From NCBI GenBank assembly GCA_903959905.1, contig CAJBYO010000054.1:23077-87076 (forward strand): DNA of 64,000 nucleotides, given 5' to 3'. Each line of letters starts with the position of its first letter. Within the stretch, counting starts at the first letter, position 1. The position numbers were made by a program, and so were the translations under genes. The notes under the pieces are model-generated. The model was given only the letters and a program-made list of their open reading frames with translations, was not told the DNA's origin and did no database searches. This document shows, in pieces, positions 26,514 through 36,343 of the stretch. This DNA is from an uncultured Bacteroidales bacterium (GTDB taxonomy: Bacteria; Bacteroidota; Bacteroidia; Bacteroidales; FEN-979).

Positions 26514-28982
26514 TTATCTGAGCTGTGCATTAAAATTTGTTACCATGGCCTGGAGAATTTTACCCATGGATTTTTCGATCTCTTTATCCGTAAGTGTCTT
26601 TTCCTCGTCCTGTAATATAAAGTTCAGGGCATAAGATTTTTTTCCGGCAGCAATTTTATCTCCTTCATAAACATCAAAAAGCCCGATTTTCTTCAGCAGT
26701 TTTTTCTCTGCCTGGAAAGCGGCCGTTTCAATCTGCGCAAAGGAGGTTGCCTGGTCAAATACCAGTGCCAGGTCACGCCGTACCTCCGGAAATCTTGGTA
26801 TCCCTTTGAAAGGTTTATTTTTCGCCGGAACCAGTGAAAAAAGGGTGTCCCAATTCACATCAGCATAAAAAAGAGGTTGTTTGCAATCCATCGCTTTCAT
26901 TACTTCCCTCGACACAGAACCAAGGATGCCAACAGGTTTGTCGTTATGGAAGAACTGCAGCCCTTCGCTGATAAGGCCCGATTGGAAAGGTTCTGTTCTG
27001 AACGAGTCCATATCGATCCCGATTCTGGTAATTGCGCCTGACATGAATCCCTTGAGCGCATAAAAATCTGACTGGTTTTCACCGGCGCTCCAGTTCTCAG
27101 GTTGCAGGCGTCCGGTGATGATCATGGCAAGGTGTTTCTCCTCATGGTAGCCCGGCAGCGGGTCCTTCTTTGTCGACCTGGTGGAATAAACCCTTCCGAA
27201 TTCAAACATTTTCAGGTCTGAAGTTTTCCTGTTCTGATTGTACACAACACTTTCCAAAACACCGTACAGGAGTGTCTGCCGCATCACATCCAGGTCGCGG
27301 CTGATCGGGTTAAGCATTTTCACACACTCTTCGGCCGGGAAATCAGGGTTGCCGGCGTAATAAGTCATCCGGGTCAGCGAATTATTCATGATCTCATTGA
27401 ACCCGCTGGCAGCCAGGTAATCGGAAACCTGGTTTTGTACCTTTTCAGGATCAGGCACCGGAGTATATGACAACGATGATTTTATTTCATCGTGAAGTTC
27501 TATGTTGTTATATCCGTAAACACGCAGTATTTCCTCTATCACATCCGCTTCACGAGTCACATCAACCTTGAAAGCGGGTATTTCTACCCGGATCCCGGCC
27601 TCAGTTTCAGAAATAAGGGCAATTCCGAGGTCAGACAGAATACTTTTAACCACACTGCGGTGGAGCCTCTTCCCGATAAGCCGGTCGAGATTCTGGTAGG
27701 TAAGGTTAACCGTGCGCGGTTCAAACCGGGTAGGGTAAACGTCAACGATTTCCGATGAAATCACTCCTCCGGCAATCTCCCTGATCAGCATGGCAGCCCG
27801 TTTCAGGGCAAAAACGGTGATGTCGTAATTGGCACCCCTTTCAAACCGGAAAGAGGCATCGGTTTGCAACCCATGGAATTTGGAACTTCTCCGGATATGC
27901 CGCGGATCAAAGTAGGCACTTTCAAGGAAAATACTGGTGGTTTCAGCGGTAACCCCGGATTTTGCCCCACCGAACACACCGGCAATGCACATCGGTTCTG
28001 TTGCACTGCTGATCATCAGGTCATTCTCCGACAGTTCACGTTCAATATTGTCAAGCGTCACAAACCTGGTGCCTTTCGGGTATTTTTTTATAACCACTTT
28101 ATTCCCTGTGATACGGTCGCTGTCAAAGGCGTGAAGTGGCTGACCAACCTCCATCAGGACATAATTGGTAATGTCAACAATGTTGTTGATCGGCCGTAAG
28201 CCGATACTCAGCAGGCGGTTCTTCAGCCAGTCGGGAGATTCAGCAACCTTTATCCCTGAAACCGTTAAACCGGAATACCTCGGACATGCCTCTGCATCTT
28301 CAACGGTTACGCTTACATGCCTGCTTTTATTGTCAATTTTGAACGCAGAAACATCAGGGATGATGAATTCAGTACGTCCGTTCACAATGGGTTCTGACTG
28401 TCCGAAATTGTTTGCTACGGCTGCCAGGTCGCGTGCTACGCCGGCATGGGATGATGCGTCAACACGGTTTGGGGTAAGTCCGATGGTGAAAACAATGTCT
28501 TCTTCAATGTTAAAAAACTCGCTGGCAGCAATGCCCACCGGTGTTGATGCGTCAAGGACCATGATACCGTCATGCGACGTTCCCAGGCCAAGTTCATCTT
28601 CGGCACAGATCATGCCCTCAGAAACTTCCCCCCTGATTTTTGTGCGTTGGAGTGTGATCTCCTTGTCATCCATGTATAATGTTGTACCAATGGTGGCAAC
28701 CGCTACTTTCTGACCCTGGGCCACGTTGGCAGCTCCGCATACGATGTGCAAGGGTTCGGCAGCTCCTATATCAACAGTGGTTATGCTAAGGTGATCTGAA
28801 TTGGGGTGTTTGATGCAGGTTAGCACTTCCCCGGTGACAACACCCTTAAGTCCGCCTTTCACAGATTGGAAGGGTTCAATGCTCTCCACTTCAAGTCCGC
28901 ATCCTGTTAGCATTTCCGCCACCTTGTCAGGTGAAGAGTCAAGTGTATGATACTGCCTGAGCCAGTTATATGAAATCTTCAT
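26514..28982 (-). CDS. pheT: Phenylalanine-tRNA ligase beta subunit
   Basis: 822 residues, full length for the bacterial PheT. The order is an N-terminal tRNA-binding domain ([20 protein letters not shown]), B3/4 editing domain, B5 domain, catalytic-like core ([14 protein letters not shown]) and C-terminal ferredoxin-fold anticodon-binding domain ([20 protein letters not shown]). It pairs with PheS, which is not in the window. A minus-strand TAATTTTG box lies at 29004-29011, 22 bases upstream of the start, so transcription of the downstream sigma54-lptE-secG genes may begin here. Confidence 0.97.
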   Translation of the reverse strand: MKISYNWLRQYHTLDSSPDKVAEMLTGCGLEVESIEPFQSVKGGLKGVVTGEVLTCIKHPNSDHLSITTVDIGAAEPLHIVCGAANVAQGQKVAVATIGTTLYMDDKEITLQRTKIRGEVSEGMICAEDELGLGTSHDGIMVLDASTPVGIAASEFFNIEEDIVFTIGLTPNRVDASSHAGVARDLAAVANNFGQSEPIVNGRTEFIIPDVSAFKIDNKSRHVSVTVEDAEACPRYSGLTVSGIKVAESPDWLKNRLLSIGLRPINNIVDITNYVLMEVGQPLHAFDSDRITGNKVVIKKYPKGTRFVTLDNIERELSENDLMISSATEPMCIAGVFGGAKSGVTAETTSIFLESAYFDPRHIRRSSKFHGLQTDASFRFERGANYDITVFALKRAAMLIREIAGGVISSEIVDVYPTRFEPRTVNLTYQNLDRLIGKRLHRSVVKSILSDLGIALISETEAGIRVEIPAFKVDVTREADVIEEILRVYGYNNIELHDEIKSSLSYTPVPDPEKVQNQVSDYLAASGFNEIMNNSLTRMTYYAGNPDFPAEECVKMLNPISRDLDVMRQTLLYGVLESVVYNQNRKTSDLKMFEFGRVYSTRSTKKDPLPGYHEEKHLAMIITGRLQPENWSAGENQSDFYALKGFMSGAITRIGIDMDSFRTEPFQSGLISEGLQFFHNDKPVGILGSVSREVMKAMDCKQPLFYADVNWDTLFSLVPAKNKPFKGIPRFPEVRRDLALVFDQATSFAQIETAAFQAEKKLLKKIGLFDVYEGDKIAAGKKSYALNFILQDEEKTLTDKEIEKSMGKILQAMVTNFNAQLR

Positions 28983-29030
28983 TTGATCATGGAATTAAAA
29001 GGACAAAATTAGCAATAAATACCTTATCAC

Positions 29031-31136
29031 CTATGAGATCAATCCCCAATTTTGATGTTTCCTGTCCATGTTTAGCAGGTGAAGTGCCAGAATGTCATTC
29101 TTTCCGGTAGAGAGGTCCGGGTCTTTTCCAATGATTTCTGAAGCCAGGTTCCTGGCGTATTTCAATATCTTTTCATCTTTAACAATGTCGGCAATACGCA
29201 GGTCCATAATTCCGCTTTGCTGTGTTCCCTGCAGGTCGCCGGGGCCACGCAGCTGCAGGTCTGTTTCGGCAATTTCAAATCCGTCGTTCGTCCGAACCAT
29301 GGTTGCGATCCGTTTCCTGGCTTCAGCAGAAAGCTCGTAACCGCTCATGAGGATGCAGTAAGACTGGTCGGAACCTCTGCCTACGCGGCCCCTGAGCTGG
29401 TGGAGCTGCGACAAGCCAAACCTTTCGGCATTTTCAATCACCATGACAGACGCATTGGGCACATCAACACCCACTTCAATCACGGTGGTCGCAACCATGA
29501 TCTGGTTTTCCTTTTCCAGGAATTTTTTCATTGCAGCATCTTTCTCCTTCTGTTTCATCTTCCCATGCACCATGCTCACCGAGAACTCGGGTGGGGGGAA
29601 CTCCTGGATGATCGACTGGTAGCCGTCTTCAAGGTTCTTAAGGTCCAGCGTCTCCGATTCCTGGATGAGCGGATACACAATATAAATCTGCCTGCCTTCC
29701 CTAATTTGTTCTTTGATGAACCGAAAAACTTTTCCCCTGTCGGGTTCGTAGGCATGTTTTGTCATAATGGACCTTCTGCCCGGGGGCATTTCGTCAATGA
29801 CCGAGGTATCAAGGTCACCGTAAAGCGTCATGGCCAGAGTTCGTGGAATCGGGGTGGCCGTCATGACCAGGATGTGGGGTGTAACAACATTTTTCTCCCA
29901 TAATTTGGCACGCTGGGCAACCCCGAACCGGTGCTGTTCATCAATCACGACAAGCCCGAGGTGGAGGAACTGTACGTTGTCTTCTATCAGGGCATGTGTT
30001 CCGATCAGGATGTGTACTGTTCCTGCAAGCAGCCCTTCCTGGATTTCCCGCCGCTCGGCAGCTTTAGTTGAGCCTGTGAGCAATCTGACAACCACATTGA
30101 GGGAGGTAAGCATTTTGGTAATGGTGTTGAAATGCTGCCTGGCCAGGATCTCTGTAGGCGCCATCAGGCAGCTTTGAAACTGGTTATCCAGTGCGATGAG
30201 CATGGTCATCAGGGCAACCAGTGTTTTTCCGCTGCCGACATCACCCTGCAGCAACCGGTTCATCTGGTTCCCTGACCCCATGTCGGCCCTGATTTCTTTG
30301 ATAACACGCTTCTGTGCGTTCGTCAGGTTAAAGGTCAGGTGGTGATGGTAGAACTGGTTGACGTAATCGCCTACTTTCAGGAATCTGTGCCCTTCATGTT
30401 TCTGAAGGCGGCCATAGCGTTGCCTGGCAAGCCGAAGCTGGATATAGAAAAGTTCTTCAAATTTCAGCCTTGTTTGTGCCTTTGCCAGCAATTCCGGACT
30501 TTGGGGAAAGTGAATATTTACAAAAGCATCCTGCCTGTTGAGCAGTTTCAGCCGGGAAACGATTTCAGGGGTGAGGCTTTCGGGCATTTTGAATTTCTCA
30601 TTCAGGAGAAGAGATTTGATAAGTCTTCCTATCCCTTTAAAATCCAGTCCTTTTGATTTAAGTTTTTCCGTGGAGGCATAGATTGGGCGGATAATTTCAC
30701 TGAGCGGCAATGGCTGGGTTGTTGGAATTTCCAGTTCCGGGTGGGGAATATTCCACCGTCCGTTGAAAATGGCCGGCTTCCCGAATATCACATATTCCTG
30801 CTGGGGCGTCAGCATTTCCAGCACCCATTTGGTTCCCTGGAACCATACCAGGTCAATTTCCCCGCTTTCGTCGCGGGCAGTGGCCACCAACCGCTGGTGA
30901 TGCGCACTACCGATGGTTTGAATGTGAACGATTTTTGCCTTGATCTGGATATACACTCCATCCTCCCTGATATCGGCAACACGGACAAATTTGCTTCGAT
31001 CAACATACCTGAAAGGGAAGAGCGTGAGCAAGTCACCGAATGTATTGATATTCAGATCTTTTTTTAACAGCTCAGCCCGGGCGGGGCCAACACCTTTCAG
31101 ATACTCAACCGGGGTTTCCAGGAAGGAGTTTGTCAT
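29031..31136 (-). CDS. recG: ATP-dependent DNA helicase RecG
   Basis: 701 residues, normal length. The N-terminal wedge/OB domain contains YLKGVGPARAELLKKDL. Helicase motifs include Walker A LLQGDVGSGKTLVAL, Walker B VIDEQHRFG, the TAT box MTATPIPRTLAMTLYGD, and in domain 2 QLRGRVGRGSDQSYC. It remodels stalled replication forks and Holliday junctions. A TTTG-17-TAACTTTG promoter candidate lies just upstream, and the gene appears to be monocistronic, between the gldN terminator and pheT. Confidence 0.97.
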   Translation of the reverse strand: MTNSFLETPVEYLKGVGPARAELLKKDLNINTFGDLLTLFPFRYVDRSKFVRVADIREDGVYIQIKAKIVHIQTIGSAHHQRLVATARDESGEIDLVWFQGTKWVLEMLTPQQEYVIFGKPAIFNGRWNIPHPELEIPTTQPLPLSEIIRPIYASTEKLKSKGLDFKGIGRLIKSLLLNEKFKMPESLTPEIVSRLKLLNRQDAFVNIHFPQSPELLAKAQTRLKFEELFYIQLRLARQRYGRLQKHEGHRFLKVGDYVNQFYHHHLTFNLTNAQKRVIKEIRADMGSGNQMNRLLQGDVGSGKTLVALMTMLIALDNQFQSCLMAPTEILARQHFNTITKMLTSLNVVVRLLTGSTKAAERREIQEGLLAGTVHILIGTHALIEDNVQFLHLGLVVIDEQHRFGVAQRAKLWEKNVVTPHILVMTATPIPRTLAMTLYGDLDTSVIDEMPPGRRSIMTKHAYEPDRGKVFRFIKEQIREGRQIYIVYPLIQESETLDLKNLEDGYQSIIQEFPPPEFSVSMVHGKMKQKEKDAAMKKFLEKENQIMVATTVIEVGVDVPNASVMVIENAERFGLSQLHQLRGRVGRGSDQSYCILMSGYELSAEARKRIATMVRTNDGFEIAETDLQLRGPGDLQGTQQSGIMDLRIADIVKDEKILKYARNLASEIIGKDPDLSTGKNDILALHLLNMDRKHQNWGLIS

Positions 31137-31160
31137 AATGTGTATTCAATCCAGTTGTTA

Positions 31161-31189
31161 CAAAGTTAGTGAATAAGGAATATGTCAAA
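31161..31189 (-). promoter_or_regulatory. Candidate promoter for recG
   Basis: On the minus strand TTTG (31186-31189) and TAACTTTG (31161-31168) are 17 bases apart, the best -33/-7 pair I found in the window. The -7 box lies 25 bases before the start codon at 31136. Confidence 0.5.
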
Positions 31190-31204
31190 CTTCCGGAACT
31201 GTCA

Positions 31205-31239
31205 GAAAAAAGGCTGCCCCAAACAAATTGAGGCAGCCT
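31205..31239 (-). terminator. Terminator after the T9SS core operon
   Basis: Stem AGGCTGCC (31211-31218) and GGCAGCCT (31232-31239) with a 13-base loop, followed on the minus strand by a T-run. It lies 37 bases after the gldN stop. Confidence 0.88.
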
Positions 31240-31275
31240 GATGTATGTTTTTAACCGTTGCCGGTTAGCCCGTGA

Positions 31276-32130
31276 TTAATACTCCCACAGGTTGGATTCA
31301 AATTCAAAGAGGTTGCTTTTGGCCTTTTCTGATTCAAGAAGGGCATCAACACCTGTAGCATATTCATTGATGGAACGGTCGTAAACATTCTCCTCTTTGT
31401 AAATATAGCTGGAGAACATCCGTTTCATAAATACGTCGTCATAGGTCATCCGGCCTGCAGCCCCGTTTTTCAGGTTAAACATTTCGTTTTTGGCAAACAG
31501 GTTGCGGCATTCCGGGAAATAGATCCAGAACAGAGGTTTCGGGCCACGGTAATTGCCATTTTCGTCAATGTCGTCCATTACCGGGCAGATGCCAAGAATC
31601 CTGACTTCCAGAACAGAGCGTTGCCTGTCAAAATAAAAATCTTCTTTGATACGGAGTGTTTTGACGTCGGCTGCCTTGAACTCGTTCACAATGGTTGTGT
31701 CGTATTCATCATACGGTTCATACGGACGTTTCAGCGTTTTCTTTTCCGTTTTCTGGAGTTGATCCATCAGTTCCTTGTAGGTGTTGGGAACGAGGAACTG
31801 GTCTGAAAGTGCCGAATAGGCGGTAATGGTTCCTTCCTTCAATCCGTCAAGAACGATTTGCATGAAACTTTTCCAGTTATTCTGCGGTTTTTCAGGAAAA
31901 TAGAAAGTCTGGTTCATTTTCTCACGCAGGTCAAGTACCCTCCATATTCTCCTGGTCCAGATAATATCTGCTTCGCGGAGGTATGGATAGGGGATTGGCT
32001 GTACAGTCATCACCGCAGTCCGGTCGTAAACACCATCCCGTGGAGGACCTTCCAGTACCTGGGAATATGATGTCAGTTTCAATCCCGCAACAAAGAGGGT
32101 GACTAAAACCAAGAACAGTATTTTTTTCAT
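31276..32130 (-). CDS. gldN: T9SS ring/gliding protein GldN (PorN)
   Basis: 284 residues with a signal peptide (MKKILFLVLVTLFVAGLKLTSYS). The mature N-terminus PPRDGVYDRTAVMTVQPIPY and the segment READIIWTRRIWRVLDLREKMNQ are hallmark GldN/PorN sequences. GldN forms a periplasmic ring with lipoprotein GldK at the outer membrane and connects to the GldLM motor. It ends the porP-gldK-L-M-N run and is followed by a terminator. Confidence 0.96.
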   Translation of the reverse strand: MKKILFLVLVTLFVAGLKLTSYSQVLEGPPRDGVYDRTAVMTVQPIPYPYLREADIIWTRRIWRVLDLREKMNQTFYFPEKPQNNWKSFMQIVLDGLKEGTITAYSALSDQFLVPNTYKELMDQLQKTEKKTLKRPYEPYDEYDTTIVNEFKAADVKTLRIKEDFYFDRQRSVLEVRILGICPVMDDIDENGNYRGPKPLFWIYFPECRNLFAKNEMFNLKNGAAGRMTYDDVFMKRMFSSYIYKEENVYDRSINEYATGVDALLESEKAKSNLFEFESNLWEY

Positions 32131-32134
32131 ATAA

Positions 32135-32140
32135 CCTCCT
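32135..32140 (-). promoter_or_regulatory. Strong Shine-Dalgarno site before gldN
   Basis: AGGAGG on the minus strand, four bases before the gldN ATG at 32130. Most starts in the window lack any such motif, so this full consensus site stands out and may set gldN stoichiometry. Confidence 0.6.
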
Positions 32141-32148
32141 GATTATTA

Positions 32149-33756
32149 TTAATTCACTTTTAAGTTCACGGATCCAATAGTACGTTCTCCGTCAGGGCCT
32201 TTTACAATAATATCTTCAAACCAGATCCTCTGATTTTTCTTGCCTTCCTTGATAATTTTCACGATTTCATCCGAAAGTCTGTTGCCGGTAATTTTCCTGT
32301 TGATAACGTCGCCCGACTGGAAAGTTCCGAAATTGCATGAAACCACAACATAAGAAAGGGCAAAGTCAAATCCTACAGGCATTTCCGGGATCAGGTAAGG
32401 GCTGGTCATGAGTAAACTTCTTGAAATAAACCCTTCGTTTTTTCCTCCGATTTTTGCAATAGGGTCTGGCACCCGTTTCAACCGGAATGTAAACGATCCC
32501 ATGTTTCTTGGTTTGCCGTCAAATACTGCTGAAACATTGACTACAGCGTCCTTGGTGTTTTTGGGGAGATTGTAAACCACATAACCTTTTCCATCCACTG
32601 CAGGTTTGATACTGCCAACCGAAACGGTCGGGGTGATACGCTCCGGAGCGCCGGGCACGGAAATATCAATCGGGTTATCCACCCCAACGTAGAAAACGTT
32701 CATTTTGGTCGGTGAAATGGTGACCAGCGGTTTTGCAACGTTATACACTTCATTGAAATGATATTGTTTTTTTACTCCAGAAGGGTCAAGCATCTCAATA
32801 AAACCGGCATATCGCTGCATTCCTTCTCCACTGGCTGCCAGTTTCAAGGTAACACGTCCGTTTTCACCTTCCAGTACCCTGGCATTGGCTGCCTGGCCGG
32901 GAGTCAGACTATCAGTTCCCATCTGGTATCTGACTGTGGGTTGTCCTTTTGTTTCATAAGCAGCAACAAGGATCTCAGCTTCATATTCTTCTCCACTGAA
33001 GACGAACCTGCTTTTAGGGATTACTTTGGCCTGGATGGCATCAAACTTATAGTCTTCAGCACTGATAGCCGAAAATAAATGGTTAACAACATCAAATTCT
33101 GCGTTATAAACTTCAGCCTTGATTTTATTTAAGATGGTTACCGTTGCGGCAAGGATCGTACGATAAAAGTTGTGCATTTCCCAGTTCTGGGTTTTTTTAT
33201 TGGCATCCAGATATGTTCCTTCCGTTTCAAGACCCATTTTAATAGTATTCCTCATTTTCGGATCAACGAGGTCAAGCATCTGTTTCTTGTATTGCTCAAT
33301 TCTTAATTTGAGTACCCTTGCCTGACCTGCAGAACCATCTTCAGAACTGCCAATAAAATAATTTGTTGGGATGTCATAGTTGTCAACTCGCTTAGCTTTG
33401 TTCAGGGGCAGAATTTTAGCTGAATCATAAGATTCAAGCTTCTCGGTTTTCATGATCACCATGAATTTCAGGCTGTCAACAAACTTTTCAAGATCGTTTG
33501 ACAACTTATGCGCCTGAACAGCCTTCATCCAGTATGGGCCAACTTTTGCCGGATTTGAATTGTACTGACTTTCAAATTTGGAATAGGTGTTGGAGAGCTT
33601 TTTTGAAAAGTTGCTGTTTGTAAGTTCCATACTTTCATTGACCACAATGAAAGCGTCAAGAATTTGTTTGGAGACGTTCAGCGCAAGCAATGCTGTAAGA
33701 ACGAGATACATCATCCCGATCATTTTTTGCCTCGGTGTCTCTTTATATCCAGCCAT
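32149..33756 (-). CDS. gldM: T9SS motor/periplasmic shaft protein GldM (PorM)
   Basis: 535 residues. The start MAGYKETPRQKMIGMMYLVLTALLALNVSKQ is the diagnostic GldM N-terminal membrane helix; Arg9 occupies the position reported to interact with the GldL glutamate. The periplasmic part is a long helical region followed by beta-rich domains (SPTKMNVFYVGVDNPIDISV, FTFRLKRVPDPIAKIGGK) that form the dimeric shaft to the GldKN ring. The gene lies 37 bases after gldL and 18 before gldN. Confidence 0.97.
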   Translation of the reverse strand: MAGYKETPRQKMIGMMYLVLTALLALNVSKQILDAFIVVNESMELTNSNFSKKLSNTYSKFESQYNSNPAKVGPYWMKAVQAHKLSNDLEKFVDSLKFMVIMKTEKLESYDSAKILPLNKAKRVDNYDIPTNYFIGSSEDGSAGQARVLKLRIEQYKKQMLDLVDPKMRNTIKMGLETEGTYLDANKKTQNWEMHNFYRTILAATVTILNKIKAEVYNAEFDVVNHLFSAISAEDYKFDAIQAKVIPKSRFVFSGEEYEAEILVAAYETKGQPTVRYQMGTDSLTPGQAANARVLEGENGRVTLKLAASGEGMQRYAGFIEMLDPSGVKKQYHFNEVYNVAKPLVTISPTKMNVFYVGVDNPIDISVPGAPERITPTVSVGSIKPAVDGKGYVVYNLPKNTKDAVVNVSAVFDGKPRNMGSFTFRLKRVPDPIAKIGGKNEGFISRSLLMTSPYLIPEMPVGFDFALSYVVVSCNFGTFQSGDVINRKITGNRLSDEIVKIIKEGKKNQRIWFEDIIVKGPDGERTIGSVNLKVN

Positions 33757-33793
33757 CTAGTTATTTTATTAGATAATACAAGTGAATCCTTAA

Positions 33794-34831
33794 TTATTTT
33801 CCGCCAACACTCATTGCCGTGAGCATATTGCCGTATACTTTGTTCAGGGAAGCAATATTCTTGGTGAGGTTGTCCATTTCTGCCTTGAATTTTTCAGTAT
33901 TGGCCATGGAATCACTCAGGTTTACAGCGAATTTGTTCATCACTGTATTGAACTTGTTTGTATTTTCCATTTGCTGGTTAGAACCCTGCAGATGCAGTTC
34001 ATAAAGTGCATTGAGGGCAGAGAGGTTCGTTGAGATCCGCTGCAGTTCTTTATTGTAAGCAGTTCCACCTGATGCGGAGGCATTCAGTGTTTCAGCCGTT
34101 TTTGAGAGCAGTGTAGCGGATTCATTGTACTTTTCAATAAATTTATTGGCAGAGGCTGCTGCGTTTACAATGCTGGCTGAAAAAGCCTTGTTGGCGGTTA
34201 CGTCCTCCTGCAGTGAGGCACTTACCTCGGCAAACATGCTGGAAAGGGTAGCTGCACTTTTTGCAGTAGACTTAATGTGTCCGAGCTGATCCTGTGAGGC
34301 TTGCACATTCAGATCCAGTGACTGGGCAGTTTTAAGATAAGAGTCATTCAGCTTGGATGCAGAATCGGTAGCATTTTTCAGCGTGCTGACATATTTATCA
34401 TTGGCTACTGATGCATCTGCTACATTGGATAATTTGCTGGTGGAATCAGAAAGTTTGGTCAAACCGGTTCCGAGACTTTCAATCAGTTCCGGGCCAATTT
34501 TTGCTTTTGCAAGCATTTTGTCAAGTTCCTGTGTAACACTGTCTTTTGAGGTGAAGGATGTTCTTTCAGCATCAGTTTCATCCGGATGATAAATTCCGGC
34601 TAACTGCGGGTAAACCAGGCTCCAATCCGGCTCAACATGGGGTGGTTCAAAGGCTGAAAAGAAAAAGATCACAGATTCAGTACCAAGGCCAACGATCAGC
34701 ATAATGTCTGCGTAGGGATAGTGGTTGATTTTAAACAACGCACCAATGATGACGACAGCAGCACCCCAGCCATAAAGCTTGGACATGAAATTCTTATAGC
34801 CCTTTGTTTTTACTAAATCGAGTAAAGCCAT
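33794..34831 (-). CDS. gldL: T9SS motor protein GldL (PorL)
   Basis: 345 residues. Two transmembrane helices at about 20-37 and 40-60 carry the candidate proton-path residues Lys34 (ALFKINHYP) and Glu52 (GLGTESVIFFF), which correspond to the functionally essential Lys and Glu of GldL. The long cytoplasmic C-terminal region (residues 110-345) is a helical, Ser/Ala/Thr-rich coiled coil. With GldM it forms the proton-driven motor that powers secretion and gliding. Longer than the Flavobacterium protein, closer to PorL. Confidence 0.96.
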   Translation of the reverse strand: MALLDLVKTKGYKNFMSKLYGWGAAVVIIGALFKINHYPYADIMLIVGLGTESVIFFFSAFEPPHVEPDWSLVYPQLAGIYHPDETDAERTSFTSKDSVTQELDKMLAKAKIGPELIESLGTGLTKLSDSTSKLSNVADASVANDKYVSTLKNATDSASKLNDSYLKTAQSLDLNVQASQDQLGHIKSTAKSAATLSSMFAEVSASLQEDVTANKAFSASIVNAAASANKFIEKYNESATLLSKTAETLNASASGGTAYNKELQRISTNLSALNALYELHLQGSNQQMENTNKFNTVMNKFAVNLSDSMANTEKFKAEMDNLTKNIASLNKVYGNMLTAMSVGGK

Positions 34832-34875
34832 AGTTTGAAAAGATTAAGTGTTAATGAAGTTGAGATTTGAATTGG

Positions 34876-36243
34876 TTATCTGTAGACTTTGGATGCCCTT
34901 GCAGGATTATCATCGCGCTGACGGCCAAGGAAATTCTGTACGCAACGGAAACCGATGTAACATTTGGCGGTATCCTGGTATTCATATGCACGTGTGGAAA
35001 CGCGAAGGAAATATGCAACATCTTTCCATGAACCACCGCGGGTAACTTTCCTTTTCAATGCGGGTGGGTCGGTATCCTTGGCATTGTACTTGTAATCGGG
35101 GTTCAGGTCCCATGAAAAATTATAGGATGAAGGGTGGAATGCAGTAACAGTCCATTCAGCAACATTGCCGGCCATATCATAAAGGCCATAGTCATTGGCC
35201 GGATAATGGGCAACAATAACGGTGGTTGCACCTCCGTCGGCAATATAATCACCTCTTAAAGGCTTGAAATTTGCAAGGAAACACCCTTTGTCATTACGGG
35301 TGTAAGGACCTCCCCATGGATAGGGGTTGCCATCATAACCGCCGCGTGCGGCCCATTCCCATTCACCTTCAGTCGGCAACCGGAAGTCGCTGATAAAAGT
35401 TTCGCCTTTTTTGCCGTTGAGGAAGCTGTTTTTTAACTGGGTTCTCCAGATGCAGAATGCATTTGCCTGGCGCCAGTTCACACCAACCACAGGATAATTG
35501 TCGTAAGCCGGGTGCCAGAAATATTTTTCAGCGCTTGGATCATTGTAGGAGTATGCATAATCATGAATCCAGCAAAGTGTATCAGGGTAAACATTGATCA
35601 CCTCTTTGCGAACATAAACCGAACGGTCTTTTAAACCCTGGGGGCGGTTGGCAAGGCTGGCCTCCTTGGGATCAGGAGCGGCCGAATAATCTTTGCGTGA
35701 GGCAGCTTTCAGGTCAACAAAATAATATTCGAAATAGAGCTTGCGCGTATCAATCTCTTTTCTTCTGAAATATCTTTCATTTTCAGGAAGATACATCTGT
35801 GACAACGCATCTCTCACATCTGCCTGGTCTGAATTCCATTCCAGTTTGCTTTCCCAGTTGAGGAAAGGAGGATCAAACTGCTCGCCGGTTTTCTTATTTT
35901 CAGAAATAAAATAGAGCTCCGGCTTGGTTTCACCAAGGATTCGCCGGGCAATTGAATCTCTCACCCAATATACGAACTGACGGTATTCATTGTTGGTGAT
36001 TTCCGTCTGGTCCATATAAAATGCAGCAACCGTAACAGTTCTGGGGTTATTCAATTGTGAGTATGGCATATCCTCATCACTTACACCCATGGTATAACAG
36101 CCCATGGGAACGTACACCATGCCAAACGGATCCGGTGAATAATATCGCTTTCGGTTTTTTACTCCCGTAAGCTCACCACTTCCTGAGTTACCGCAGCTTC
36201 CAAGAAAGATGAGCAGTGCGGAATAAATGAGCAGTTTTTTCAT
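34876..36243 (-). CDS. gldK: T9SS outer-membrane-associated lipoprotein GldK (PorK)
   Basis: 455 residues with a lipobox LGSC (Cys17). It contains a formylglycine-generating-enzyme-like fold (MVYVPMGCYTMGVSDED, PTEGEWEWAARGGYDG, NVAEWTVTAFHPS, GGSWKDVAYFLRVSTR, YIGFRCVQNFL), which in GldK/PorK is a structural, non-enzymatic ring component partnered with GldN. It precedes gldL by 44 bases and follows porP by 100 bases; a minus-strand TAATTTTG at 36325-36332 may add a promoter there. Confidence 0.96.
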   Translation of the reverse strand: MKKLLIYSALLIFLGSCGNSGSGELTGVKNRKRYYSPDPFGMVYVPMGCYTMGVSDEDMPYSQLNNPRTVTVAAFYMDQTEITNNEYRQFVYWVRDSIARRILGETKPELYFISENKKTGEQFDPPFLNWESKLEWNSDQADVRDALSQMYLPENERYFRRKEIDTRKLYFEYYFVDLKAASRKDYSAAPDPKEASLANRPQGLKDRSVYVRKEVINVYPDTLCWIHDYAYSYNDPSAEKYFWHPAYDNYPVVGVNWRQANAFCIWRTQLKNSFLNGKKGETFISDFRLPTEGEWEWAARGGYDGNPYPWGGPYTRNDKGCFLANFKPLRGDYIADGGATTVIVAHYPANDYGLYDMAGNVAEWTVTAFHPSSYNFSWDLNPDYKYNAKDTDPPALKRKVTRGGSWKDVAYFLRVSTRAYEYQDTAKCYIGFRCVQNFLGRQRDDNPARASKVYR

Positions 36244-36324
36244 TTGTTGGCAGTTTATTGTATGAAAAATAACGCTACGTATTGAGTTTTATTATTTTAA
36301 TGTACTTTTTTTTGAGCAAAACGG

Positions 36325-36332
36325 CAAAATTA
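36325..36332 (-). promoter_or_regulatory. Candidate -7 box (TAATTTTG) between porP and gldK
   Basis: Fits TAnnTTTG on the minus strand, 82 bases before the gldK start; would allow gldKLMN expression independent of porP. No clear -33 element. Confidence 0.3.
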
Positions 36333-36343
36333 CACTTTTTATT

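Noticed and set aside
34876..36243. Formylglycine-generating enzyme or sulfatase-modifying factor
   Set aside because: The fold is shared, but lipobox, neighbours and sequence identify GldK, where the domain is structural.
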